Counted from the first letter of the stretch, positions 48,401-60,535 are shown. The stretch is DNA of 64,000 nt from Chondrilla cf. caribensis (GCA_964020155.1 OZ026546.1:4997900-5061899), one strand, 5' to 3'. Translations and numbers: made by a program. Notes: generated by a model not told the origin, from the sequence alone.

Positions 48401-49198
48401 TACTTCTGTTAGTACACATCTCATCTCAGTCCTTGGACTAAGCTGATTGTTTGTCTTCCTTTACCATTGTAACTGCATGACATTTAGGATATCAGTATGT
48501 GTGAATGGATAGTGCCTCTGTGGTAAATATTTGACCTAGTAATGTAATGTAAGATTGACATGTTTAATGAACTGTTAAACTGTTTAAATGAATTTCATTG
48601 ACACACAATGGAGATAGACAACTAACTGGTATGGCCAAAATGGACTCACAAGATACCATTGATGCACTAGGGAGTATTTCCTTTGCCAACAGTAGGCTCC
48701 CCCCACTCACCCACATATAAACCGCAAACACGTGACGTCTTTATGAAAGTGGTCTATAATGGCCATTATCCTGTAGTTTGGTGATGACTACATATTACAT
48801 ACAGTGCATAGATGTACTGTAGCAACGGGTCAGGCAGGGCAGCGATTGCCTGACCAATAATTTCAGGATAGACAACAAAAGTAATTCGAGTTCAAAAACT
48901 TGTGGGGCTGCAGACCTGACACTCGAATTATTTGGGCGTCTTTCTTAGGTTCGGATTATATTGATATTATCTGTCAGATGAAGTATTACTTTGAATACAG
49001 TTCTGCGACAATCCTGCCTGACCATTGTCTGGAGGGCTGCTACTCCTATGCAGTGTAATGTATTTTCTGTGAATGTTTGCCATTTATTAAATGTATCACT
49101 GTCCCCATCCCCTCTTCATACTAGGATCAACATCAACTCCAGCTGTTGTTGGGTTGTTTCTTGCTGTGTTGGGTGTTTTCATCACTACAATGGCATAG
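41381..49198 (+). CDS. R6: single-Ig, GPI-type surface protein (type C)
   Basis: Exons: 41381-41453 signal peptide, 43628-43942 Ig, 45586-45612 micro-exon, 49125-49198 C-terminus. 489 nt give 162 residues and TAG. It is a duplicate of R5, with homologous introns, promoter and 3' flank. The linker is AVACRSGKG and the C-terminus STSTPAVVGLFLAVLGVF then ITTMA, again a GPI-type signal. The last intron carries a deleted Ty3-type element. All splice ends are consensus, so it may be functional. Confidence 0.8.
43628..43942 (+). CDS. R6 Ig-like exon
   Basis: 315 nt, phase 1-1, acceptor tctctccaag, donor gtatgt. [56 protein letters not shown]. It lacks the R5-specific N-terminal changes and is closer to R4 and R8 there. 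Confidence 0.88.
45365..45450 (+). repeat. (CA)n microsatellite in R6
   Basis: A CA array upstream of the micro-exon. R5 has only a short broken version at 35393-35423, so it has expanded since the duplication. Confidence 0.9.
45586..45612 (+). CDS. R6 linker micro-exon
   Basis: 27 nt after ctttctcttcag, donor gtaagt, phase 1-1, (D)AVACRSGK(G). Two codons longer than in R5. Confidence 0.65.
46270..47880 (-). mobile_element. Deleted Ty3/gypsy-type element (gag part, RNase H end, integrase)
   Basis: On the - strand, in order: a gag-like piece (about 47820-47590, TQELFDTFTNTG and KKNMDFEMFQFR), the end of the RNase H/connection (NPSDYLSRHP at about 47560), EKMASHYVNFLSVHAVPKAM, then the integrase (47114-46401: CLACQAKG zinc-finger end, HIDFGGPFP, NENGPPFTS, EAESF) and a frame-shifted C-terminal module (VGDTVLLMPKK). 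Protease, RT and most of RNase H are missing, there are several stops, and the second catalytic Asp is Glu. It is inactive. No LTR was identified. Confidence 0.82.
49125..49198 (+). CDS. R6 GPI-signal exon
   Basis: Acceptor ctcttcatactag, phase 1, TAG at 49196-49198. Four residue differences from R5, all conservative, with no gain of a charged tail. Confidence 0.78.
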
Positions 49199-49765
49199 GA
49201 CGACTGTGTGTCTGGCAGTACATACATACGTAAACAAATTATTTTACTTGTACAATCAAGTGTAGTTTTGATATTTTGTTGTAGTTTATTTTTCACGTGA
49301 TTGAATGCAGAATAATAATTATAACAATCATACCACGAGTAAAAATAATATTGCATTAATTTGCCAGGCTGCCAGAGGCCTATAGTTCAAGACGTGTTGC
49401 CTAACATCCATTTGTACCTACGAATTGTTTACAACTTTACATGCATATGTAATAATATTATGTCTGTGTAACATATAAGGGATACCCACACACATCCACT
49501 TCACATGTATGCATGTAGCACTGCATGTTTGGATGATCTGTATCATAATCAAAATAATACTGGTACGTGGCTATATATGCAGTGAGACTCCAAATAATGT
49601 AACTCAAAATAACCTACATAGAATATATTAAACTGCTGTAAGATTAGCATAATAATTATTATAGAACAAATATAATTATAGATATAATATTCATAATTGG
49701 CATTGAAAGTGACCACCCATATAATATTATTGTATTCGTGATAGTCTTTATCTATATACTATATT

Positions 49766-49930
49766 GCAACTATATATTCTTACAGTACGACCTGGAGACA
49801 CTGTAGGAAGATTAATATATACTGGAAGTGATGTTAGTTCAAGTATTGATGGATAGCATTTCCACAGTAGACAATCCCTTGTGACTCCTGTTGGTAGTCG
49901 AGGTATATACAGGAACCACCACACTGTAAG
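49766..49930 (+). pseudogene. Decayed Ig exon (3' half), R6 side
   Basis: ctggagacactgtaggaaga...caagtattgatggatagc...cttgtgactcctgttgg: the same remnant as 38931-39093, with a stop where intact copies read GYHF. Confidence 0.75.
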
Positions 49931-50125
49931 GTATGTGATACGTGAAGTTGTCTCTTGTGTATAATTATACATTTGTGATTATGACAAGTCATTGTCAGTA
50001 ATTGCAACAACAAAAGTGGCTAAAGTTTGTTTTCTTTTGTTTTACTTATCGAAAATGAATTCTTTCAGTCTCCTATTTATGCATAGTAATGCGTATGCAA
50101 ATATAAGGTACACATACGTATGTAG

Positions 50126-50146
50126 GCTTGCACACACGCACGCACG

Positions 50147-50180
<34 letters not shown>

Positions 50181-50233
50181 TGCATGCACACACACACACA
50201 CACACACGCACGCATGCACATGCACACATGCAT

Positions 50234-50274
<41 letters not shown>

Positions 50275-51462
50275 CATGCACACACATGCACACAAACACA
50301 CACACACACGCACATGCACACATGCACGTACACACACACACATGCACACACACACGCACACACCACACATGCACGCATGCACATGCACACATGCACACAC
50401 CCACACACACACGCACGCACACACACACACACATGCATGCACACACACGCACTCACACACACACGCACACACACACACGCATGCACGCACATGCACACAT
50501 GCACGTACACACACACATACACACACACACGCACACACCACACATGCACACACGTACACGCACACATGCACGCACACACACACACGCACGCACACACACA
50601 CACACACATGCATGCACACACATGCACTCACACACACACATGCACGCACGCACATGCACACATACACGTACACACACACATGCACGCACACACGCACACA
50701 CCACACATGCACGCATGCACACTCACACATGCACGCACACACACACACACGCACACACGCACACGCACACATGCATGCACACACACGCACTCACACACAC
50801 ACGCACACACACACACGCATGCACGCACATGCACACATGCACGTACACACACACATACACACACACACGCACACACCACACATGCACACACGTACACGCA
50901 CACATGCACGCACACACACACACGCACGCACACACACACACACACATGCATGCACACACATGCACTCACACACACACATGCACGCACGCACATGCACACA
51001 TACACGTACACACACACATGCACACACACACGCATGCATACACACACACACATGCATGCACACACACGCACACACACACACACACGCGCACACACGCACG
51101 CACACACACACACATGCATGCACACACACACACTCACACACACATGCACACACACACGCACGCACGCACATGCACACATGCACGTACACACACACACACA
51201 TGCACACACACACGCACACACCACACATGCACGCACACACACACACGCACGCACACATGCACACACGCACACATGCACGCACACACGCACGCACACACAC
51301 TCACACGCACGCACACACACACACACATGCATGCACACACACGCACACACACACACACGCACACACACGCATGCACACACACACACACACACGCACACAC
51401 ACGCACGCACGCACATGCACACATGCATGTACACACACACGCACACACGTACACACACATAA
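50126..51462 (+). repeat. 1.3 kb (CA)n-based satellite with higher-order structure
   Basis: CA tracts are mixed with CATGCA, CGCACG and CACACCACACATGCA variants that recur about every 190 bp (the ccacacatgcac segment at 50361, 50538, 50701, 50877 and 51221). All six frames are open for long stretches; none is a gene. Confidence 0.92.
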
Positions 51463-51498
51463 ACCAATTTACATGTTTTTGTCTTATACACAATATTG

Positions 51499-51777
51499 AT
51501 ATACCATCTTGTCCCACTGGTGTCCAAGTAGAATCTTGACTCAATCAATTGTCATGTATCACTGACCTGGCAACAGCCTCCTAATACTCCTCCAGTCACA
51601 TCCACTACAGTCACCTACTGTCCTACATCGTCACCAAACTGTGGGAATAGTATGACCTGTACCAGTCCATGTACTATTAGTGGACTAGATGTGAGTATCA
51701 GTTTACAGTTTTTCCAAACAACAACTGTGGAAGTCCTACTGGTGGTACTTGATATATGGCTGCTGTAATGAACCTTG
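51499..51777 (+). pseudogene. R7 FN3-B exon, decayed
   Basis: [13 protein letters not shown] then TGA, caused by a 5-nt deletion. The acceptor AG is TG (as at 40222), the GT donor is AT (as in R2), and bases are lost in the GLDPGTEY region. Three independent defects make it a dead exon. Confidence 0.82.
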
Positions 51778-52079
51778 ATGAGCAATGTACATGTCTTCAC
51801 AGACGATGTCCTAGTATCTGTACTGATAAACTGTATGTGTGCAATGACCAGGAATACCATACATAGTACACCCCAATCACAGTCGGCTATTGTCGCTCTA
51901 AAAATTAATATAACATGTTGTTGTATGGTTGTGGTTAACATCAAAGGAAAAAGTGTGCATTGTTTTTTGTAATTGCACACTTTTTTGACCTTTTCAACCG
52001 CAAGTGTGCTCGATTAGTAATTGTCAGCTTTATGCGCCCATGTTATCATAACAATCTGAATCATTGTAACAATTGTGTT

Positions 52080-52458
52080 TATTCTGAAGGAGGTGGAACT
52101 CCGGATCGGCGAAAAACTTAACAGGCTTGCTCGGTTTCATGGTTCTGATGCGCCGCTGAATTGCTATTAAAAGAACGCGGAGGATTTTCGGAGAATAAGT
52201 CGTCGCGTCGTCTTATTTCCTTGCCTCCGTCACAAATGAACGAAGCCAATACGCAAGAGTGCCTTTATTTTCAGTCATTAGCACGTTTTCAGGGCACTTC
52301 GCTTGAGGCTTGTGTTTATTCCGCTCTTCAACCCATGCAGCGAAGGTTTTGAGACCACACGATGTAGATAGCTGTGTGTTCTTGGGTTGAAAAGGTTTGG
52401 ACATAATCTCGAAGTCGTCGTCGTCGATATCGAAATTGAAACGCCTAGATGACAGCAC
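52080..52458 (-). mobile_element. Crypton-like tyrosine recombinase fragment
   Basis: - strand frame: KPFQPKNTQLSTSCGLKTFA, AAWVEERNKH, LAYWLRSFVTEARK, then with a break YSPKTLRVLLIAIQRRIR and FFADPEFHLLQNK. The order matches the N-terminal (SAM-like) part of Crypton/DUF3504-type proteins. The catalytic Arg/His/Tyr part is absent. It lies inside a 0.8 kb insertion (about 51900-52685) missing from the same intron in R8. Confidence 0.6.
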
Positions 52459-52566
52459 GTTTGGAAGTCATTTCAGCCATAGCAGCTACTGAAAAACAGG
52501 TGCTGACTAGCTATATACCAACCTCCCGCCAGAAAACTAAGCGCTAGAGGGCGCATACAACAAGTA

Positions 52567-52681
52567 AGTTATTGTATGGCCAATTGTGCATTGGCGCCTT
52601 ATTGCACTCGCCCTCGGGCGCTTCGCGCCCTCGGGACTCGAGCAATAAATGCGCCAATGCACAATTGGTCATACAATAACT
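52567..52681. repeat. Palindromic hairpin, about 45-bp arms
   Basis: agttattgtatggccaattg...cgccttattgcactcg pairs with cgagcaataaatgcgcca...caattggtcatacaataact. The GC-rich loop (ccctcgggcgcttcgcgccc) is itself palindromic. Probably the end of, or a foldback nested in, the insertion described above. Confidence 0.8.
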
Positions 52682-52864
52682 ATTACTTCATTCACGTTAA
52701 TGTAAACCCTACTACATTAATATGAAGACAATATCAAACAACTTCACATAATATATATTATTATATATAATTATTAAAACTACACTGGTGCCCTCACCAG
52801 CTACTGAAAGGCTACTGTAACATTCACTTCACCCCTCTCTACTGTATCTACTGCTGTCTCTTAG

Positions 52865-53148
52865 ATTCCTGTACTGCTAGCTATTGTCAGCCAAGTGAAG
52901 GGGTCTCCATTGATGCAGCTTGTAGAACATCCTTGGGTATCAGTGTAGCTGTCCCCATTGCTGTCCTGATAGTGGTCAACATCATCAGTGTGGTGGTTGC
53001 TGTCCTTGTAACAAGACACTGCTACAAGAAGACATCTCAAAAGATTTCTCCTTCAAAAGGTGAAGATGTCTATGATCAAGTGGAGGGACCAAAGACCTAT
53101 GAAGACATTGCGATGACTGACAGTCCAGCTTATGGTCCAATGAAGTAG
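52865..53148 (+). CDS. R7 TM and tail exon (type A, intact)
   Basis: Acceptor ctgtctcttag, phase 1, stop TAG. The stalk DSCTASYCQPSEG, the TM with central Asn, and a tail with YDQV, YEDI and YGPM are all open. The upstream exons are decayed, so it is either an orphan exon or a donor sequence for conversion. Confidence 0.75.
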
Positions 53149-53391
53149 GGGAACAAGACATGATACATGTGGTGTGACCATTAGTACTTGACAATGTATA
53201 TCCACATACACTTTGTAATGTACAAATTTGAATGTATGTGTTCTTCACCAGGTGTACGTATTCGAATCATAAATGAAAAATGATCATGAGTTTACATTTT
53301 TCATCATGTCGACGACTCTCATTACATGAATGTCAATCATTCAGACAACTATCCTGGCCTAGCATGACTCTGGAAGCAAACAGGACTTAGT

Positions 53392-53401
53392 ATTGCGCAA
53401 T
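53392..53401. promoter_or_regulatory. Perfect C/EBP-type palindrome upstream of R8
   Basis: ATTGCGCAAT lies 26 bp before the R8 start codon, as in R2 and R3. Confidence 0.5.
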
Positions 53402-53427
53402 ACCCTATCTAGCTATCCAAATCAAAC

Positions 53428-53530
53428 ATGGCTGGTATCGATCGTTTTCTGTCGAAGGGAGCTCTGTCTTATAACACCGAACTGTTCGTGGTCGTTTGTT
53501 TCTTGTTAAATCTACCGATAAACGGACAAA
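53428..53530 (+). CDS. R8 signal-peptide exon
   Basis: 34 codons plus one base, [20 protein letters not shown] then [14 protein letters not shown], donor gtgagt. Homologous to the R2 exon with a 3-codon length difference. Confidence 0.8.
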
Positions 53531-53842
53531 GTGAGTGTTTAGTATCTAACCTACGTATATACGTTTATTGTGTAGCGAGTTGGTCGGGGTCGATTAGAGT
53601 ACGACGTCGTATTAAATTTTGATACTTGTACTGTCCAGATTATTTGATTATGTGCTTGGGATTGTAAGAAGGGAATTAATCTACTAATGCGAATGACTGC
53701 ACGTCCGTGCATCGTCATTGAAGTATATGTACATGCAAACCTCGATTTATCGCTTTATAGCCAACCGTACGTGGTGTTACACTGGACATGGTATCCATCA
53801 ATACTTGAACTAGCCATCACTTCTAGTCTTGCTACAATGTCG

Positions 53843-53902
<60 letters not shown>

Positions 53903-53912
53903 GCACGCACGC

Positions 53913-53953
<41 letters not shown>

Positions 53954-53965
53954 CACGCACGCACA

Positions 53966-54020
<55 letters not shown>

Positions 54021-57000
54021 GGCCTACATATATATAATACTACAATTATATGGATAAGTGTGTTAACATTGTATTATAATTACTATATAATACTCCAGGT
54101 GTCGGCACACCCACTAGTGCTACAGTGTGTAATGGTAAAACTGCTACACTGACTTGTGATATCACTCAGTCCGGTGGAACTACTCCCCTCTGGAGAGTCT
54201 TCACCACATCTAATACCAGTGGATCTCCTGTGATCACCTTTGCTAGTGGTGATAATAGCCCACCCTACAACTACCCTGCAGTACAAGCTGGAGACACTGT
54301 AGCAAGACTAGAAGTGAATGCTAGTTCTAGTATTGATGGATACCATTTCCAGTGTAGACTATCCCTTGTGACTCCTGTTGACAGTCCTGGTACTGGAACT
54401 ATCACAGTGATTACAGGTATGTGATACATGGAATTTTTATGCGTGCACAATAATGTACATATGTGATTCATCTTACTTCAATTGTAAGAACCAAAAGTGG
54501 TTAACATTGTCAATTGACCCTTTAATCCTGCTACTAGCTCAAAGATAGACTATTAGTAGTTCATGTTTTCACACAAAGCGACATAGTATATTTTCTTTTA
54601 AATTTTGATTTCATTTTGATCATTCCCTACAGATAGTTACATTGAAATTAATAGCAAATGTAAATATTATTACTGTGGTTGTATGTGTGTTGTGTCATAA
54701 AGTACTGTGTGTGGGATGTATGTGTACGTACATTAGGTATACAATATTAGTATTACAGTGATATTATAATGGTACAATATTAAAATAATACATATTGTTC
54801 TGTACCAATCGGATCTTGATAACATCATGTCTAAGATCACAAAATGGTTTATAGCACTACCCCCTCCCCGCACACACACTTAAAGCATGCTTATAACTAT
54901 GCACATATAATACGCACCTACACAATTCCACCCGCTTCCAAATAGAGACACGTACATGCACATTAACACATATTGGCTTGCATGATGACAAAAGCACACA
55001 AACACTGGGGACATTGTAAATTTATTATTTAAATGTTCAGTGTGTGAGAAGTAGTTGAATGGCTGTATCTGGAAGTGATTATGTGTCAGTTTGTTAGTTT
55101 GAATAGGCACTCAATAGATCTGGGGATTAGACAATTGAGACTACCTTTTACATTCCAGGTACTCTTAAAGTTCAAAATCAAACCAATTGAGTGGATGTTG
55201 TGGTATTATGGTCGGAGTGGCTTAGTTAGCTCAGTTACCATGAAAGATTTATTGTCTCAGCATTACTAAGAATGTGGCTACAGTGATAACCCTTCATAGG
55301 ACAATGAACTTTTGTACTTTTGTACATGTCTATAGTATCATTTGTAGACATTTATCTTCTCTTTGTAGACACTCCATCCTGCCCTACAAGTTGCACAGAG
55401 TCTAGAAATGAGGATTTCACAACTGTTTCTGTTACCTGCCAACAAAAAAAACCAAAAAGAAAACCTAATACTCCTCCAGTCACATCCACTACAGTCACCT
55501 ACTGTCCTACATCATCACCAAACTGTGGGGATAGTATGAACTGTACCACTAGTCCATGTACTATTAGTGGACTCAATGCCTGTGAAGATTATCAGTTGAC
55601 GGTTGTTCCAAACAACAACTGTGGAAGTCCTGCTGGATGTACTGGGAATAGTGTAATGTCTGAGGGTCAAGGTTAGTCTAGCTATGTATTACCATACTAT
55701 ACATAATCAAATTGTGGGGATAGTACATACAAACTTTACATGCTCCAATGCATGATATTAATATCTAATATCTCCCTTCAGACCTATTGGTTTATGTCAT
55801 AAATATCTTAATAAAAGATTACGTTTAAACGTGCACACACACACAAACATCACACACACACACACACACGTGCGCGCGCACGCACACACACACTGCTACC
55901 CCCACACACACGGCACACAAAATGCACATGCACATGCACACACACATCTACACACACCACACAGACACACACTGCACATGCACACACATGCATATACCTA
56001 CGCACACACACATTGCACACACACACCGCACATGCACACACATATGCACCAGATTTCATGTTCCTGTCTCCGTACATTCACAATATGAATGTGCCATCAT
56101 GTCCCAATGGTTTAAAAGTAGAAAATGTAGACTTAATCAACTGTTTCGCTTTACTGACCTGGAAACAGCCTCCTAATCCTCCTCCAGTCACATCCACTAC
56201 AGTCACCTACTGTCCTACATCATCACCAAACTGTGAGGATAGTATGAACTGTACCAGTCCATGTACTATTAGTGGACTAGATCCTGGTACAGAGTATCAG
56301 TTTACAGTTATTCCAAACAACAACTGTGGAAGTCCACATATCATTGATATGCCACCACATGTCATTGATATAATTTATCAAGTGTAAAATTTTGGTCTTC
56401 AAAATGGAAAAAAATGTAAGGGAGGCCAAATCCCTGAAACAGCAGCAGTACAGAGCAGTAGTTGACATCCTGCATCATGAGGCATGTCTGTGTGTGCACA
56501 CAAAATTATGTAACATCATTCAATTCTGTCTTCCACCTTTAGATATACCATTATGTGCAAGTGATGTCCAAGCCACAAACATTCTTGCTTCAAACCTGTG
56601 TAGTGTGTCACTGACCTGGCAACATCCTCCTAATTCTCCTCCATTCACATCCACTACAGTCACCTACTGTCCTACATCATCACCAAACTGTGGGAATAGT
56701 ATGACCTGCACCAGTCCATGTACTATTAGTGGACTAGATAATGGAACAGAGTATCAGTTTACAGTTATTCCAAACAACAACTGTGGAAGTCCTACTGGAT
56801 GTACTGGGAATATGTCTACTGTGATGACCCGTGGTGAGCAATGTACATGTCTTCACAGACGATGTCCTAGTATCTGTACTGATATACTGTATGTGTGCAA
56901 TGACCAGGAATACCATACATAGTACACTCCAATCACAGTAGGCTATTGTCGTTCTAATATTTATCTTCGTTCATGTAAAAACTACTACATGTACATTAAT

Positions 57001-57436
57001 ATGAAGACAATATCAAGCAACATTGCGTATTACAGTACCATATTATTATTAAAAACTACACTGGTGCCCTCACCAGCTACTGAACGGTTACTGTAACATT
57101 CACTTCACCTCTTTCTACTGTATCAACTGCTGCCTCTTAGATTCATGTACTGCAAGCTCTATTCAACCCTATCCTCAGCCAAAGGAAGGGGGCTCCATCG
57201 ATCCAGCTTGTAGAACATCCTTGGGTATCGGTGTAGCTGTCACCATTGCTGTCCTGATAGTGGTCAACATCATCAGTGTGGTGGTTGCTGTCCTCATAAC
57301 AAGACACTGCTACAAGAAGACATCTCAAAAGAGTTCTCCTTCAAAAGGTGAAGATGTCTATGATCAAGTGGTGGGACCAAAGACCTATGAAGACATAACA
57401 ATGACTGGCAGTCCAGCGTATGGTCCAGTGAAGTAG
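53428..57436 (+). CDS. R8: Ig-FN3-FN3-TM receptor, type A tail
   Basis: Exons: 53428-53530 signal peptide, 54099-54416 Ig, 55369-55671 FN3-A, 56543-56833 FN3, 57141-57436 TM and tail. The phases fit, and 1311 nt give 436 residues and TAG. A further FN3-B copy at 56089-56335 lacks its normal acceptor and its 3' end and is left out. The tail has YDQV, YEDI and YGPV. It is the best-preserved type A gene in the window and lies tail-to-tail with R9. Confidence 0.82.
53777..53843 (-). pseudogene. Antisense Ig-exon fragment beside a CA array
   Basis: tggtatccatcaatacttga...agccatcacttctagtcttg is the reverse complement of the D-to-F strand part of an Ig exon ([15 protein letters not shown]). It ends exactly where the CA array starts. 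Confidence 0.8.
53844..54016 (+). repeat. (CA)n microsatellite in R8 first intron
   Basis: 170 bp of CA with short GCAC interruptions, between the antisense Ig fragment and the R8 Ig exon. Confidence 0.92.
54099..54416 (+). CDS. R8 Ig-like exon
   Basis: 318 nt, phase 1-1, acceptor atactccag, donor gtatgt. [60 protein letters not shown], ending TITVITG with one extra codon. Confidence 0.88.
55369..55671 (+). CDS. R8 FN3-A exon with Lys-rich insertion
   Basis: 303 nt, phase 1-1, acceptor ctctttgtag, donor gttagt. Where other copies read CQQPPNTPP this has [14 protein letters not shown], a 15-nt in-frame insertion in the B-C loop from an A-rich tract. Confidence 0.85.
55837..56040 (+). repeat. 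Degenerate (CA)n array before R8 FN3-B
   Basis: Mixed CACA, GCACATGCAC and CGCG units at the position where R1 and R2 also carry CA arrays. Confidence 0.85.
56089..56335 (+). pseudogene. R8 FN3-B exon, damaged
   Basis: The acceptor AG reads GA (aatatga in place of aatatag). The domain is intact through [20 protein letters not shown] and then runs into unrelated [11 protein letters not shown] and a stop; the donor is missing. An upstream AG at 56050-56051 could keep phase, adding [11 protein letters not shown], but the 3' end has no standard donor. Confidence 0.7.
56543..56833 (+). CDS. R8 second FN3 exon
   Basis: 291 nt, phase 1-1, acceptor ttccacctttag, donor gtgagc. [20 protein letters not shown] at the N-terminus is unlike any other copy, while the rest ([26 protein letters not shown]) is identical to FN3-B. 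It looks like a hybrid of a diverged 5' part and a homogenised core. Confidence 0.85.
57141..57436 (+). CDS. R8 TM and tail exon (type A)
   Basis: Acceptor ctgcctcttag, phase 1, stop TAG. The stalk is four codons longer ([18 protein letters not shown]). The tail reads [20 protein letters not shown] then YGPVK. Confidence 0.87.
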
Positions 57437-59386
57437 GACATGACCATTTTTTCTTTTTCTGTGGTGTTTATCATAGCCCTACGATTGTGGTGTATTATAA
57501 GTTTGATGCAAGTGTTTGCGTAGACATTTAGACATTTTTTGTCAATTTTGTTTGTGTGTGTTGTAATTCAAATAATGCTCTTCATCCGTAAAGGTCAGAT
57601 CTCATGAGAGTGTCTCCTCATTACAGATGTACAATAGATATTTAATATATCTGCAGATATAGGTATATAACACACGGACATTCTGAATACTTGTATTCAT
57701 GCACTTACGCACATGTACTGTATGTACATAAGCAGGGACATTCACACACATTACTGTAATATATACACATATATATGCCTGCCATATTATAATAATAATT
57801 ATACATTATATTATGTAAACACACACTTGTATAGTATGCATGTGTACATACTGAGAATAATGTATGAATACTGTATATACAGTATACACATATGCATTAG
57901 CATGCACATATAGGAGGATAGTGCTAGTTTAATTGAAGATGAAACCCTTCCCAATTCCGCACAGAAAAGTTGTTGACAAATTATTGGTTTATAACACTGA
58001 CAATGAAAATGAAGCGAACAAAAAAATTAACTGCAACAGTGAAATGTTTAGAGACCATAAAAAACGTGAATTCACAACTTTCTCTGATGCACAGACATCA
58101 GTGGTGTGCAACTGCTTCAACCATGTGTACGTGCCATTATCATTAATAATATTTATATCTCTAAGGTTCCTCATAACGATTCATATGTCCCTTTTCAAGT
58201 CAATAGCTTGTCCAGCATGTGATAATGCATATTATGGTAAAAATGATGATCTATAATACCTTGCAAGACAAAGTCTCTTATCAAGAGTAGGGTTCAACTT
58301 CAGTAACCATATCGGACTACTTTAGGCTTTGTGCTCTCTTGTCCAGTGAATAAAATTAATATACATACGTATGTACTGCATATTTTTAATACTAATGCAT
58401 GTTAGTATTATCCAATTGCAATTTCATTCTAATATCATTATATATATGCATATTATATAATCCACACTTTGTATGTACATTATATAATGTGCTAATAATG
58501 GGTATATTAATATTCTTGCCAGCTTTATGAAATAGTTGTCACCCATGTACAAGTTCATCCGATACCGTTCTTGTCCCCCCAGGCTCGTGGATGCCTGTGC
58601 ATTACTGTATGTATTTCTTGAAATAGTATTCTACAATATGCATGTATATACATATAACCTTACTTTGCATACAATCTATGTGCATTGTTTTCATAATAAT
58701 AGTAGTGAAAACAATAATAAAAATTAACAAAATATCGAATGTGCGTACATTCAATTCACTCTAATTGGTACTTGTCCTTGCTCAGCACTCTAGTGAGTTC
58801 AATTTTGAATCCTTTCCACATCAACTGCAGTGACTATACATTTTTCTTCAAGATCTGCTAATCAATGCAGCGTAACTTTTATTGTCATCATGCATGAGAC
58901 ATCACTGATAGGCCTTCATATCACCTGGTACAAAACAATAACATTTCTATTGAACATTGTCTTTGCAATAGCATAGGTTTTTGTACGTTGTGTACACTGG
59001 TAGTTTATAAAGAGGACAAGTCGTTCAAAATACATTAAGAGAAAGCCAGATCGAATTAAGGAAATGTGTCGTGTCAAATAGAACACACTTTACCCGTTAT
59101 TATCTTCATAAAAACACTTCAAAAAGATGATGCACCATAGTGCAACAGTACTGGGCAATATTACTACATGCATGAATTACAGAAAAAATGTTGATATATA
59201 AACTAGCTTAGTGTATGTATGTCCACACACATTGATTATCAATAAATAAGGTGTTATCTGACTGAACAACTTTAACGGAAACTGTAAGAAAAGAAGAGCA
59301 AATGAAATGTTTCACATTGTTATTCACCGGAAAAGTATGCACTGTACATCACCTACAGATGCACACATGTATACACACAAACACGA

Positions 59387-59600
<214 letters not shown>

Positions 59601-60438
59601 AAATACACACATGTACACATACAGAAAGTAAAAAAGGGGGCACAGACACATATTATATTCTCACTCACACCAAAACGAAACTATATTTTAGACTGAAAGT
59701 GAGGAAGCCCTTCAAGGTCTGCACATTTGCCAATTATACAAAACAAATTAATGATAACAATAGCAATGAAAATGAAGTGGAAACCAATTTGATACTAACT
59801 GAAACTCTGAACAGTCAGGAAGACCTCCAAGAGTTGCCAACCCATTTTCATGACTCACAGACTCTCCACACTCAATACCCACACAGATAATGCAAATGTT
59901 GCAACTTCTTGAACCATTTAAAATGTATGACTCATCAATCATGATTGTCATGAATTGCATACATGAGTGAAGGTTTACATACTGATGAGTATAAATTGAC
60001 GAACAGCTAAAATTCAATGCAAGTGTATATTCATATATGTACACACGTATGCTGTACATTTACAAGTTAACACACAGATATATCCTGTACACTAAAACAT
60101 AACAGCTACATAGGCCACTAGGACACTCCCCTATCACAATCAATAAATTACACATACACAATTATGTATGTGATACTATAGCCAATGAAAATAATCAACT
60201 GTTACATTTAAACTCTCAAGCAATAATGTACATTGATATTATTATATCTAACCTTTGTATACATGTACACAAATGTGACTGGAAGGTACGTATGTACTAA
60301 CACACGGCATGGACCAGTCAGAGGGGGTATACAACTGTGTAGAGTACAGTATAGTACTGTGACTAGTGTGTAGGAATGGATTAAACTGTGTACAATGTAC
60401 TGAGTACGTATATAAATCCAAACCACAAATTTACTGTA

Positions 60439-60444
60439 TTTATT
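60439..60444 (-). promoter_or_regulatory. R9 polyadenylation signal
   Basis: AATAAA on the - strand, 92 nt after the R9 stop codon. Confidence 0.5.
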
Positions 60445-60535
60445 CGACACATTAGCTGGTACATTATTTAGTACACATGCGTATACACATATACAATGTC
60501 CACATACATACTTGTGGTTGGTAGGCCTATTGTTC

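Noticed and set aside
49992..51539. 515-codon + strand frame rich in His/Thr, and several long Val/Cys frames on the other strand
   Set aside because: They are translations of CA/TG repeats. Only the last 13 codons ([13 protein letters not shown]) are a dead FN3 start.
56392..56542. [20 protein letters not shown] as a coding start for the R8 FN3
   Set aside because: The FN3 exon has a strong acceptor (ttccacctttag) at 56542; the upstream frame is intron read-through.
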